Shown here: positions 15,224 through 23,098 of the stretch, piece by piece
How the letters are laid out: each line of letters opens with the position of its first letter
Position numbering within the stretch: position 1 is the first letter of the stretch
Source: an uncultured Acetatifactor sp.
GTDB taxonomy: Bacteria; Bacillota; Clostridia; Lachnospirales; Lachnospiraceae
DNA: 26,147 nt
Assembly (NCBI GenBank): GCA_910587555.1
Contig: CAJULV010000041.1
Location: forward strand, 1-26,147
Reading direction: 5' to 3'
Position numbers and translations under genes: made by a program
Notes under the pieces: model-generated
What the model was told of the DNA's origin: nothing
What the model saw: the letters and a program-made list of their open reading frames with translations, nothing else
Database searches by the model: none

Positions 15224-16201
15224 ATGTGCACAGCAGCAACTTATCAGACGAAAGATTTCTATTTTGGACGAACCCTGGATAATGAAATTTCCTATGGGGA
15301 GGAAATCGTGGTGACGCCCCGGAGATTCCGGTTTTCCTTTCGGGATATGGGTGCCCTTGATCAACATTATGCCATGATCGGCACGGCCCATGTGGCGGAG
15401 GGCGCTCCGCTGTATTATGATGCCGTGAACGAGAAGGGCCTGGGGATGGCGGGCCTGAATTTTCCGGGAAACGCCGTATACCGGAAGGCGGCAGAGGGCA
15501 GGGACAATGTGGCAACCTTTGAATTCATTCCCTGGATTCTGGGCCGGTGCGGCACGGTCAGGGAAGCCGGGGCATTACTGGAAAGAATCAATCTCACGGA
15601 TACGCCCTTCAGCGACACGCTTCCCGCCGCAGGTCTGCACTGGATCATTGCCGGAAAGGACGGCTGCCTGACAGTGGAGTCCCTGGAGACCGGGCTTCAG
15701 ATATACGACAATCCTGTAGGCATCCTTACCAACAATCCGCCCTTTGCATTCCAGATGTTTCAGCTGAACAATTACATGCATGTATCGCCGGAGGATCCTG
15801 AAAATCTTTTTTCAGGGCAGCTGCCGCTTGGCGTCTATTGCAAGGGAATGGGCGCCCTGGGGCTTCCGGGAGACCTTTCTTCCCAGTCCCGTTTTGTCCG
15901 GGCTGCGTTTACGAAGCTGAACTCCGTGTCCGGGACTTCGGAAGCGGAGAGCGTGAGCCAGTTTTTCCACATCCTGGGCAGCGTGGAGCAGCAGAGGGGC
16001 TGCTGCCATGTGGGGGAGGATAAATACGAAATAACGATTTACACTTCCTGCTGTAACGCAGACAAGGGAGTCTATTACTATACAACGTACGAAAACAGCC
16101 GGATTACCGCAGTGGACATGCATCGGGAGGAACTGGACGCAGAAAGCATCATCAGGTATCCCATGCTTCGGGAACCCCAGATTAAACTGCAGAATAGGTG
16201 A
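15224..16201 (+). CDS. bsh: Bile salt hydrolase (choloylglycine hydrolase family)
   Basis: A 325-residue Ntn hydrolase that cleaves the amide bond of glycine- or taurine-conjugated bile acids. All six active-site residues known from the Clostridium perfringens enzyme fall at identical positions: Cys2 (nucleophile once Met1 is removed), Arg16, Asp19, Asn79 (AGLNFPG), Asn170 (LTNNPPF) and Arg223 (SSQSRF). This favours bile salt hydrolase over penicillin V acylase. The segment KGMGALGLPGDLSS (207-220) is the loop associated with substrate choice. No signal peptide; cytoplasmic. AGGGGGTAACT precedes ATG 15224. The gene sits immediately behind a tandem hairpin array, suggesting special control. 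A short terminator was not found after it. Confidence 0.9.
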   Translation: MCTAATYQTKDFYFGRTLDNEISYGEEIVVTPRRFRFSFRDMGALDQHYAMIGTAHVAEGAPLYYDAVNEKGLGMAGLNFPGNAVYRKAAEGRDNVATFEFIPWILGRCGTVREAGALLERINLTDTPFSDTLPAAGLHWIIAGKDGCLTVESLETGLQIYDNPVGILTNNPPFAFQMFQLNNYMHVSPEDPENLFSGQLPLGVYCKGMGALGLPGDLSSQSRFVRAAFTKLNSVSGTSEAESVSQFFHILGSVEQQRGCCHVGEDKYEITIYTSCCNADKGVYYYTTYENSRITAVDMHREELDAESIIRYPMLREPQIKLQNR

Positions 16202-16307
16202 AGAAGGAACCGGGTGAAAAATCTGCCCAGAGAAAACAGGGCCTGCCCAAAACCATGGTATGTGTAAAAGGTATATGTAACAGAAAAAACAGAGAGGAAA
16301 CAGTGCA

Positions 16308-17270
16308 GTGATTTTAAGTGTCAGCCGCAGAACCGACATCCCCAATTACTATTCCGAATGGTTTTTGAATCGAATCAGGGAAGGGTATCTGTATGTACGC
16401 AATCCCATAAATCCGCATCAGATCAGTAAAATTATGCTGTCCCCGGAACTTGTGGACTGCATTGTCTTTTGGACGAAAAATCCGGAACCGATGCTGGCAA
16501 GGCTGGACGAACTGGATGCCTATCAATATTATTTTCAGTTTACGCTTACCGGCTTTGGCCGTGACATGGAATGTAATGTTCCCCACAAGAAGAAAACCAT
16601 GATTCCGATCTTTCAAACATTGTCGGATAAAATCGGTAAGGATAGGGTGGTCTGGAGATATGATCCCATTATTTTTACAAAGAAATACAGCCCTGAATAC
16701 CATATAAAAGCGTTTTCGCAGATTGCAGAAGAATTGCACGGGTACACATCCAAATGCGTTATCAGTTTTGTGGATATCTATACCAAGACGAAGAAAGCCA
16801 TGAAGGCCCTGGATTCTTTTTTCCTGCCGGAAACTGCCTTAACCGCATTTGCCGCGGAAATTGCTTCCATTGCAGGCAGGCATGAGATGAAAGTTGCCAC
16901 ATGCGCAGAAACGGTGGATTTGTCTGCCTGCGGAATCGAACATAATTCCTGCATTGACAGGGAACTGATTGAGAAAATCATCGGGTATAAAATTCGTGCA
17001 GAGAAAGACAAAAATCAAAGAAAAGAATGCGGCTGCGTTGAAAGTATTGAGGTAGGTACATACAATACCTGTAAAAACGGATGCCAATATTGCTATGCAA
17101 ACTACAGTCAGGAAAGTGCAGCGCAAAACGGTAAGCGATATGATGTGAATTCTCCTATTTTGTGCGGAACAGTTACAGAAAAGGATAAAGTCACGGAGAG
17201 AAGGGTAAAGTCATTGAAGGAAGAGCAGGAAGCCTTTTCCCCCAATTTAACAAAAAGAAAGGTTAAATAA
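16308..17270 (+). CDS. DUF1848 family protein with C-terminal Cys cluster
   Basis: A 320-residue protein opening with the family's MILSVSRRTDIPNYYSEWFLNRI and containing VFWTKNPEPML and WRYDPIIFT, which fix it as DUF1848. The C-terminal part has CGCVESIEVGTYNTCKNG and CQYCYANYS, a Cys cluster (about residues 243-266) resembling an iron-sulfur or radical SAM-type site, though outside the usual N-terminal CxxxCxxC position. The biochemical function is unknown. The start is GTG 16308, with GAGAGGAA about 10 bases upstream and good agreement with the family's N-terminus. The DUF4303 gene begins 6 bases after its stop. Confidence 0.85.
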   Translation: MILSVSRRTDIPNYYSEWFLNRIREGYLYVRNPINPHQISKIMLSPELVDCIVFWTKNPEPMLARLDELDAYQYYFQFTLTGFGRDMECNVPHKKKTMIPIFQTLSDKIGKDRVVWRYDPIIFTKKYSPEYHIKAFSQIAEELHGYTSKCVISFVDIYTKTKKAMKALDSFFLPETALTAFAAEIASIAGRHEMKVATCAETVDLSACGIEHNSCIDRELIEKIIGYKIRAEKDKNQRKECGCVESIEVGTYNTCKNGCQYCYANYSQESAAQNGKRYDVNSPILCGTVTEKDKVTERRVKSLKEEQEAFSPNLTKRKVK

Positions 17271-17276
17271 TCAGAT

Positions 17277-17891
17277 ATGGAACATTTTTTCTTAGCTCTG
17301 CAACCCACTATTGAGAACGCTGTACGGCACGCTATGGAGAAGATTCGCCGGGAAATTGGGAAGGAGCATATCTACAGTGCGGCCCTGGTCACCGACAGCG
17401 ACTGTATTACCCTCTTCCTGGCAGTGAACACAGAGGAATCCCTGGCAAAGCGGGACAAGAAGGACCGGACACCGAAACGTCTGGCGGAATTGCGGAAGTA
17501 CTGGCCCAAGGAGTTTGTGGACCAGGTGGCGGACGGCTCTTTCAGTCTGAACCGCTATATTCCAGACGAGTGGGGTTACTCTGATGGGACTGACAGCGAA
17601 CTAAATCAGGTCAGCCAACAGCTCTACAACCAGGAGGAAACCTTATCCGATACAGATGAAGATACCTATGAGGAAGTCCATGAGAGATTCCAGGAACTGC
17701 TCTTGGAGACGGCAGCCTGTGTTTTCGAGAGGCTGCGGGCAGAGGGGGTCTTTGGCCCGGAGATTGTCTGCTTTATCTCCATGTCCGACGATGATCGGAC
17801 GCCGGAAATCGAGGACGTCTCCGTCCGGAGGCTCAACACTCCGGAACAGTATGAGCAGTTTCAGACTTGGGTAAGAACTTTTAACGGATAA
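17277..17891 (+). CDS. DUF4303-like protein
   Basis: A 204-residue soluble acidic protein resembling DUF4303: IYSAALVTDSDCITLFLAVNTEESLA near the start, a central PDEWGYSDGTDSELNQVSQQLY segment, and a C-terminal VCFISMSDDDRTPEIEDVSVRRLN. Members occur in many bacteria and some families of this type lie near polymorphic toxins, where immunity roles are suspected; no toxin gene is visible here. The start ATG 17277 is only 6 bases after the DUF1848 stop and has a weak ribosome site (AAGAAAGG about 14 bases away), so translational coupling is likely. Confidence 0.75.
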   Translation: MEHFFLALQPTIENAVRHAMEKIRREIGKEHIYSAALVTDSDCITLFLAVNTEESLAKRDKKDRTPKRLAELRKYWPKEFVDQVADGSFSLNRYIPDEWGYSDGTDSELNQVSQQLYNQEETLSDTDEDTYEEVHERFQELLLETAACVFERLRAEGVFGPEIVCFISMSDDDRTPEIEDVSVRRLNTPEQYEQFQTWVRTFNG

Positions 17892-17934
17892 GCAACAGGG
17901 CTGCCATACAGTTGTAATTATGCGCCCCGGGTGA

Positions 17935-18549
17935 CTATTTGGGAAACGGAAACCTTCTGACCCATTCCACCACATAATCCGCGGTTTCCGCCACCGTTTT
18001 CCCGGTGATGTCAAAGGTCTCAAAAGCCGTTTCTCCCAATGTATTATGGGTTTTGAAGTATTCATTGTAGTCAATGGAACTCTGTATCCAGTTTTCATCC
18101 TGGATTCCTCTGCCTTCCCGCATGCGGTTCCGGAGCAGCTCCCTGTCGCATACCAGGGCAAGGCAGCGGATCTCCCGGAAAAACCGGCTGTTATAGGTTT
18201 TAGGGAGCTTGTCCAGATTGCCTGCCATGGTCCACAGAACAGGCTTTCCGGTCTGCATAAGATTTTTTGACAGACTTCCCACCTGTTCCACCTGATCGTA
18301 GTGGTCCGCCTCCGTCTCATGGGGCATAATACAATAAAACATATCCTTGTCCAATACCGTGAATTCCACTCTCCGCCGTATGATCTCCATGGCAGTGGTG
18401 GTTTTCCCCACACCGCTGCATCCGGTCAAAATAAAGAGGGGCAGCTTCACAAAAGGCCACCGGTTTCCGCATTTGGGACAGATGATTTCATTGTCCCTGA
18501 CCGTCTTATCCCATTCATAATTCCCGCATTTTGCACAAATTCCGATCAT
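17935..18549 (-). CDS. Zinc-ribbon P-loop ATPase/kinase-like protein
   Basis: A 204-residue protein with an N-terminal rubredoxin-like zinc ribbon (CAKC at 5-8 and CPKC at 24-27) followed by a P-loop GCSGVGKT (43-50) in an adenylate/shikimate-kinase-like or zeta-toxin-like fold. LDKDMFYC after the P-loop supplies an acidic residue where small-molecule kinases bind substrate, and DRELLRNRMREGRG resembles a lid with paired Arg. Substrate unknown. AGGAAGG lies upstream of ATG 18549. It converges with the DUF4303 gene, with 43 bases between the two stops and no obvious terminator. Confidence 0.75.
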   Translation of the reverse strand: MIGICAKCGNYEWDKTVRDNEIICPKCGNRWPFVKLPLFILTGCSGVGKTTTAMEIIRRRVEFTVLDKDMFYCIMPHETEADHYDQVEQVGSLSKNLMQTGKPVLWTMAGNLDKLPKTYNSRFFREIRCLALVCDRELLRNRMREGRGIQDENWIQSSIDYNEYFKTHNTLGETAFETFDITGKTVAETADYVVEWVRRFPFPK

Positions 18550-18788
18550 TTTGACATCATTTTCCTTCCTGTTTTATATTGTCTGTAACAGTCCCCTGAT
18601 CCGGGCAGCACCACATCTTTCCCCAGTATATCCTCTTTTCGTCTGAAAGTCTATACTTTGCGGTATCTGTATGAAAGAAGATTTTAAAGAATTCCGTGAA
18701 ATGCGCCATGTTACGTCAGGCAGAGAAACCGTAAATGCATGAACAATAACGCGCAAAAACAGAAACACAAATAGGGAACTTTATGCCC
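18550..18788. other. Intergenic stretch with no supported gene
   Basis: Between the kinase-like gene and the hemerythrin promoter I see no frame with a ribosome site and protein-like composition, no strong hairpin and no repeat. It should hold the minus-strand promoter of the kinase-like gene, but no clear hexamer pair was recognised. Confidence 0.5.
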
Positions 18789-18817
18789 TTGATTCTCGTC
18801 TGCAAAAGCGTTACAAT
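18789..18817 (+). promoter_or_regulatory. Sigma-A promoter of the hemerythrin gene
   Basis: TTGATT (-35, 18789-18794), a 17-base spacer and TACAAT (-10, 18812-18817). The start of transcription would be near 18824, 37 bases before the hemerythrin start. Confidence 0.7.
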
Positions 18818-18860
18818 AGAGATCAGTTCTAAAGACAATGTATACAGGAGGATCTTCATT

Positions 18861-19268
18861 ATGTACGAAATGAAACCGGAATATTACACAGGCATTGAAG
18901 CCATTGACCAGGAACATGGAAAACTGTTCTCCCTGGCCGGGGAAACCCACGAGCTGTTAAATGACAATCTTCTGGTTGACAAAACAGAGAAACTCAACAG
19001 CCTGATTTCCGAACTGATTGATTATACCAGAATACATTTTTCCCACGAGGAGGCCTATCTGGAGCAGATTCACTATGACCGTATTGCGGAACATGCTGCC
19101 CTGCACCGCAGCTTTGAAGAAAGCCTGATGCAGTTTGATCTGGATGATATGGGAGAGGACGGAGAAAGCCAGAATGCATTTGTGGAAGATCTTCTTGGTT
19201 TCCTTATCACCTGGCTGATCAATCACATCCAGAGGACAGACATGCAGTATGTAAGTCATAAAGGCTGA
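18861..19268 (+). CDS. Bacteriohemerythrin
   Basis: A 135-residue four-helix protein that binds O2 at a non-haem di-iron site. The ligand set is complete: His19 (DQEHGKLF), His59 and Glu63 (HFSHEEAYL), His78 and His82 (EHAALHRSF), His122 and Asp127 (NHIQRTDMQY). Length is normal for stand-alone members. In a strict anaerobe it would serve as an oxygen scavenger or sensor. AGGAGGATC precedes ATG 18861 by about 8 bases; the longer upstream frame to 18783 lies in the promoter and is not used. It appears to be a single-gene unit with its own promoter. Confidence 0.93.
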   Translation: MYEMKPEYYTGIEAIDQEHGKLFSLAGETHELLNDNLLVDKTEKLNSLISELIDYTRIHFSHEEAYLEQIHYDRIAEHAALHRSFEESLMQFDLDDMGEDGESQNAFVEDLLGFLITWLINHIQRTDMQYVSHKG

Positions 19269-19294
19269 TCTGATACAAAAATCTGAAAAAAGAG

Positions 19295-19323
19295 TTGTAA
19301 AACCACTGAAATGGTGGTAAAAT
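19295..19323 (+). promoter_or_regulatory. Promoter with palindromic spacer for a small gene
   Basis: TTGTAA (-35, 19295-19300), a 17-base spacer and TAAAAT (-10, 19318-19323). The spacer contains the inverted repeat ACCAC...GTGGT around TGAAATG, placed exactly where a repressor would act. Confidence 0.5.
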
Positions 19324-19357
19324 AAACAGGAATTTGACAGGAAAGGCGGTGAGACGT

Positions 19358-19534
19358 ATGAAACGATATGAAGTGCTTCTGGATAAGGAATTATTTCACG
19401 GCAGTGATATTGTACGCAGCTTCGGTTACAAAGCAGCGGTTTCAGGGGACAACTATGCCCTTTTTCAGGAAACGGATTGTTTTGTGCGCTGCTCATCGTG
19501 GGACGGGACAAGTGGAAGCATGACGGTTGTGTGA
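19358..19534 (+). CDS. Small unknown protein (58 residues)
   Basis: ATG 19358 begins MKRYEVLLDKELFHGSDIV and the frame runs 58 residues to TGA 19532-19534. GAAAGGCGGTGAGA lies upstream, and a promoter fits 35 bases before the start. The protein is soluble, with two Cys near the end (DCFVRCSSWDG). The composition is protein-like and no other frame competes, so I consider it real, but I do not recognise a family. A strong terminator follows 57 bases after the stop. Confidence 0.6.
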   Translation: MKRYEVLLDKELFHGSDIVRSFGYKAAVSGDNYALFQETDCFVRCSSWDGTSGSMTVV

Positions 19535-19591
19535 TAAAATATATGTGAAACAGCATATACTGTCATGGCTCGGATGATAACCGGAAACCAG

Positions 19592-19631
19592 TACCCTGCG
19601 CGGACAAAAACAGTCTGTGCAGGGTATTTTT
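19592..19631 (+). terminator. Strong intrinsic terminator
   Basis: A 14-bp stem, TACCCTGCGCGGAC (19592-19605) with GTCTGTGCAGGGTA (19613-19626, two G-T wobbles), encloses the loop AAAAACA and is followed by TTTTT (19627-19631). It closes the small-gene transcript before the ABC-2 operon. Confidence 0.88.
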
Positions 19632-19712
19632 ATGCCCTGAAATAAGCAGCAGAATAAAAGCCGCCCATTCACCGAAAAAATCAAATGCTGCGGCGGCAGA
19701 AAGAGAGGAAAA

Positions 19713-20483
19713 ATGGTTCGTAAATATATTGCGACGGCTAATATGGCCGTACAGGAAAAAACCGGAGGCGGTATTCTGTATCTGCTGCCGGATATCGTGA
19801 TGAAGGTCATCTACCTGGTTCCGCTGATGTTTATCTGGAAAACCCTTACGGAGAGCGGGTACCAGGCGGAAATGTCCGTATCACAGCTTTTAAGCTACAC
19901 CTATGTCAATGCCTTGCTGACGGATATGATGACTGTAAATACATATCTGACAGCATGGAATTACGATACAAGAAGCGCGGAGATGTTTACCCGCCCCCTG
20001 CCTGTGTTCGGGCAGGTAATTTCAAGGACTCTGGGAAAGTGGGGGCCCATGCTGCTCCTGTTTTCGCTGCCTATGTTTCTGGCGGCTCCCCTTCTGGGGA
20101 TCAGAATACTGCCCGGCACGCTGTGGGCGATTCCGTCTCTGGTCCTTAGCGTGTCCCTTGGCTTTGCCTTTGAGTTTGTGTTTTTCTGCGTCACCATCAG
20201 ACTGCGCAATGTCTCCTGGCCTGTCTATGTGATCAGGAAGGCGGTGGTATCCTTTTTCTCGGGTACGGTGATTCCCTTTCAAATACTGCCCTTTGGACTG
20301 GAGCGTTGGATCCGCTATCAGCCCTTCGGCAGCATGGGCGGGGCATTTCTGTCTTTGTATGTGGGAAGCGCAAAGGCCTGGGAGGTGATCCCGGTACAGA
20401 TATTCTGGAACCTTGTGATGTGGGCCTGGGCGGTGGTGTGGTTCCGCAGGTCCAGAGAAAGGATGGTGAGTTTCGGTGGATAA
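19713..20483 (+). CDS. ABC-2 family transporter permease (first subunit)
   Basis: A 256-residue membrane protein with about six hydrophobic segments. It resembles the COG4587-type ABC-2 permeases: MVRKYIATANMAVQEK at the start, the FTRPLPVFGQVISRTLGKWGP amphipathic loop, VYVIRKAVVSFFSGTVIPFQILP near the middle, and the late PFGSMGGAFLSLYVG. GAGAGGAAAA precedes ATG 19713. Its end overlaps the GTG start of the second permease by 8 bases. With the COG4586-like ATPase downstream it forms a typical three-gene exporter operon of unknown substrate. Confidence 0.85.
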   Translation: MVRKYIATANMAVQEKTGGGILYLLPDIVMKVIYLVPLMFIWKTLTESGYQAEMSVSQLLSYTYVNALLTDMMTVNTYLTAWNYDTRSAEMFTRPLPVFGQVISRTLGKWGPMLLLFSLPMFLAAPLLGIRILPGTLWAIPSLVLSVSLGFAFEFVFFCVTIRLRNVSWPVYVIRKAVVSFFSGTVIPFQILPFGLERWIRYQPFGSMGGAFLSLYVGSAKAWEVIPVQIFWNLVMWAWAVVWFRRSRERMVSFGG

Positions 20484-21384
20484 TGAGAAAAACAAAGCAG
20501 TTGGGGAAAACGGCGCAGTGAGAAACAAAACCCTTCACAAAGGGAGGGCGCTGCGGGGAATCAGGCGCTATTTTCAGCTGTTGGGAATCTATGCCCGGAT
20601 GGATTTGGCCTCCCTGATGCGGGACGGAAAATTTATGGCCATTGTGATTACCGCTGATATGGTCTCCAACATATCCTCCATATCCGGCATTTTTCTGCTG
20701 GCATGGAAATTCGGCGGTATCGGCGGCATGGATAAATTTGAGGTGCTGTTCATGCTGGCTTACGGCAATATCGTGATGGGCTTCCTCAATATGATGGGGG
20801 GCTGCAATGCCCTGTTTCCAAGCAGAATCATCGGCAGGGGACAGTGGGAGCACATGTTTATCATGCCTCTGTCTTATGGGGTGCAGCTGACAGTGGGGAT
20901 TTTTCCCTTTACCGGTTCCGGCAGCTTCCTGTCGGGCATGGCCATGCTGTGGGTGGCAGTACGGCAAATGGAGACGGTTCTTCCCTGGTGGTGGCCCGGG
21001 GCGCTTCTGCTGCAGCTGCTGATCAGCATGGTAATCGTGGCCGCCTCCTCCTACCTGTTCGCAAGCCTTACGTTCTATGCGCCGGTACAGTGCGAGGAGA
21101 TCTGCAGCACCGTGGTTTACAGCATGGGCCATGCCATGACATTTCCCCTGTCCGGCATGCCGCTGTACATCCGGTATCCCCTGCTGACGATTTTCCCTGC
21201 AGGGCTGACGGCCTGGTTTCCCACGGTGATTTTACTGGGAAAGGCAAATACATTGGAAGCATGTTATCCGGCGGTATTCGCACTGCTGCTGTCGCTGTGC
21301 GCCGCTTATTTTTTCAGGAAAGGATTTCGATATTATGTCAAAAAAGGAATTAACAGATATGTTTCAGGGGGCCATCGCTCCTAA
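20476..21384 (+). CDS. ABC-2 family transporter permease (second subunit, COG3694-like)
   Basis: A 302-residue protein with a hydrophilic, basic N-terminus of about 38 residues followed by about six hydrophobic segments. RYFQLLGIYARMDLASLMRDGKF and FPLSGMPLYIRYPLLTIFPAGLTAWFP are typical of the second permease in this exporter class. The start is GTG 20476, overlapping the previous stop by 8 bases; no in-frame ATG lies before the first membrane segment except one well inside it. The 3' end overlaps the ATPase gene by 50 bases, an unusually deep overlap that argues for translational coupling. Confidence 0.83.
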   Translation: MDNEKNKAVGENGAVRNKTLHKGRALRGIRRYFQLLGIYARMDLASLMRDGKFMAIVITADMVSNISSISGIFLLAWKFGGIGGMDKFEVLFMLAYGNIVMGFLNMMGGCNALFPSRIIGRGQWEHMFIMPLSYGVQLTVGIFPFTGSGSFLSGMAMLWVAVRQMETVLPWWWPGALLLQLLISMVIVAASSYLFASLTFYAPVQCEEICSTVVYSMGHAMTFPLSGMPLYIRYPLLTIFPAGLTAWFPTVILLGKANTLEACYPAVFALLLSLCAAYFFRKGFRYYVKKGINRYVSGGHRS

Positions 21385-22474
21385 GGATATTGCAGTCAGA
21401 ATGGAGTCCGTGAGCAAGACATTCACCAGATGGCAGAGGAGAGATAATATTACGCAAAAGGAAAGGGTATCCGGACAGGAACAAGGCCCGAAAAAGGAAA
21501 ATGCAAGAGAAAATGTAATGGAAGGAACAGGCGCTTCTGGGAAAGAACGTATGTTCTCAAAAGAGAAACGCAAAAGAATTTTCAGACAGGAGAAGACTAC
21601 CGTGACTGCCCTGGACAATGTCTCTTTTCAGATCGGCCGGGGCGAATTTGTGGCCTACGCAGGGCCAAACGGAGCCGGCAAAAGCACCACCATGAAGCTG
21701 CTGTCCGGCATGCTTCAGCCCACATCCGGAGACCTATCCGTACTGGGCATGTCGCCGGAGAAGGAGCGGATCGCCCTGATGAAAAAACTGGGTGTGCTGT
21801 TCGGCAATCGGACGGAGCTTTGGTGGGACCATCCTGTGATACAGAGTTTTGCGTGGAAAAAGGTGGTTTGGGACATCCCGGATGAGGTGTACAGGCGCAA
21901 CCTGGACATGGTCACGGAGCTTCTGGATATGGGGGAAATCAGAAACACCTTTGCCAGGGAACTGTCCCTGGGGCAGCGGATGCGGGCGGATCTGGCCATG
22001 ATGCTGCTGCATTCGCCGGAGCTGATTCTGTTGGATGAGCCTACCCTGGGACTGGATGTGGTGGCAAAACGCCAGATGATAGAATTCCTGAAACGGATAA
22101 ACCGGGAAGAAGGCGTGACGATTCTGGTAACCAGTCATGACATGGATGATCTGGAGGAGATGGCCCGGAGAATCCTGATGATTTCGGACGGAAAGCTTGC
22201 CTTTGACGGCAGCTTCGACGGACTGCGGGATATCACGGGCAATCTGACACATTTTACCGTCACCACAGACGGCAGGATGCCGGAACTGGAGGGCTGCAGG
22301 CTTCTGGGCGGGAAACATGGGGTGTTTGAATTTGAAGTGGACCTGTCCGGCCTGTCCATGAAAACGCTGTTGGGAATGCTGTCCCGGGCGGAGGGTATTC
22401 TGGATGTGGAAATCAGGAAGGCGCCCATCGAGCAGGTGATCGCCCAGTTGTATCAGGCCTGGAAGAAGGCATAG
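21335..22474 (+). CDS. ABC transporter ATP-binding protein (COG4586-like) with extended linker
   Basis: A 379-residue ATPase for the two preceding permeases. Walker A GPNGAGKST (about 110-118), signature LSLGQRMR, Walker B LILLDEPTLGLD and switch His in TSHDMDD are intact, and the FGNRTELWWDHPV Q-loop region is typical of this subfamily. The first beta strand (AVRMESVSKTF, 20-30) is separated from TALDNVSFQI (91-100) by about 55 hydrophilic residues rich in Lys, Glu, Arg and Gly, longer than the usual basic insert. ATG 21335 has AGGAAAGGA about 10 bases upstream; ATG 21401 (MESVSKTF) is an alternative. The C-terminal 90 residues form the usual accessory domain. Confidence 0.9.
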   Translation: MSKKELTDMFQGAIAPKDIAVRMESVSKTFTRWQRRDNITQKERVSGQEQGPKKENARENVMEGTGASGKERMFSKEKRKRIFRQEKTTVTALDNVSFQIGRGEFVAYAGPNGAGKSTTMKLLSGMLQPTSGDLSVLGMSPEKERIALMKKLGVLFGNRTELWWDHPVIQSFAWKKVVWDIPDEVYRRNLDMVTELLDMGEIRNTFARELSLGQRMRADLAMMLLHSPELILLDEPTLGLDVVAKRQMIEFLKRINREEGVTILVTSHDMDDLEEMARRILMISDGKLAFDGSFDGLRDITGNLTHFTVTTDGRMPELEGCRLLGGKHGVFEFEVDLSGLSMKTLLGMLSRAEGILDVEIRKAPIEQVIAQLYQAWKKA

Positions 22475-22519
22475 GATACTGCCGGTATTTCGTTGCCAGG
22501 GAAGACCTGCATGGAATGT

Positions 22520-22567
22520 CCGGCGTTGCAACCCTTCAGACAGAGTACTGAACGGTTACCCGGCGTT
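22520..22567. repeat. 32-bp palindromic mini-element with flanking direct repeats (copy 2, inverted)
   Basis: The 32 bases 22528-22559 are, in reverse complement, GTAACCGTTCAG, four loop bases and CTGTCTGAAGGGTTGC, the same layout and length as copy 1 at 14763-14794. They are flanked by the direct repeat CCGGCGTT at 22520-22527 and 22560-22567. As in copy 1 the direct repeats start 40 bases apart. It lies 45 bases after the ABC-2 operon. Confidence 0.72.
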
Positions 22568-22615
22568 CCAGACAGGATTTCGAGACTGAATTTTTTCCCT
22601 TGGCAAAGTTTTTCC

Positions 22616-22644
22616 TTGACAAAGCAAGTCTGATTTGCTATGAT
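22616..22644 (+). promoter_or_regulatory. Near-consensus sigma-A promoter for the exporter locus
   Basis: TTGACA (-35, 22616-22621), a 17-base spacer and TATGAT (-10, 22639-22644). The spacer carries AGCAA...TTGCT, a short inverted repeat that could bind a regulator. It is the best promoter in the window and would start a leader of about 210 bases. Confidence 0.82.
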
Positions 22645-22649
22645 AAAAA

Positions 22650-22851
22650 TCCGTCGAAATGAAAGGCAATTTGTAAAAGAACCGTTTTCATTTCGGCGGA
22701 AGTCACAATTAAATATTTTACCTATCAGGTATTTGTCGGCAAAATCCGACAGAATTGGCGTGCAGCTCGGCACACCTGCCTACTTGGAAAGATATGAAAA
22801 GGTTCAGCGTTTTCCATCCGGAAAGAGCGGGACATGGGAAATATAACTACC
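22650..22851 (+). other. Structured 5' leader, possible cis-regulatory RNA
   Basis: The leader begins with a 15-bp stem: TCCGTCGAAATGAAA (22650-22664) with TTTCATTTCGGCGGA (22686-22700, one wobble). It is followed by TACCT/AGGTA (22719-22731), TGTCGG/CCGACA (22734-22751) and a GTGC/GCAC hairpin inside GGC/GCC (22757-22780). No reading frame here has both a ribosome site and convincing composition. I do not recognise a known riboswitch class and see no terminator with a T tract. Confidence 0.45.
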
Positions 22852-22862
22852 AGGAGGAAGCA

Positions 22863-23077
22863 ATGATGATTACGATGGAGAACATGTGCAAATCGTACAG
22901 GATTGCAAAAAAGAAACATATCTACTCCATATCAATCCCGGCTTATCGGGAAAACCTCAACATTTTAACGGAATTACTGAAACGGAAGGCTTGTTTTTTG
23001 ACGGACTGCCTGTGCCGTTTGACCGTCAGGGATTTGACGAGATTTGGGTTGACAGGCAGGAATTTGAAGAGATTTGA
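22863..23077 (+). CDS. Small ORF needing a -1 frameshift (71 residues if shifted)
   Basis: AGGAGG sits 6-7 bases before ATG 22863, which opens MMITMENMCKSYRIAKK. That frame continues to 23102 as an unconvincing Cys/Arg/Leu-rich sequence. The -1 frame is far more protein-like (for example YLLHINPGLSGKPQHFNG and EGLFFDGLPVPFDRQGF) and ends at TGA 23075-23077, but its only start candidate is GTG 22886, badly placed for the ribosome site. The frames meet at A-AAA-AAG (22907-22913), a classic slippery heptamer. Either a programmed shift joins them or a one-base loss near the start broke the gene. The unshifted frame ends in an ATGA overlap with the exporter start at 23099. Function unknown. Confidence 0.4.
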
Positions 23078-23098
23078 ATGGAGGGGAAAGTCGTATTT

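Noticed and set aside
14801..15282. Overlapping forward frames through the 118-bp array that give repeated peptides.
   Set aside because: The period is 118 bp, so the same peptide shifts frame in each unit; no ribosome sites; the hairpin symmetry explains the conservation better.
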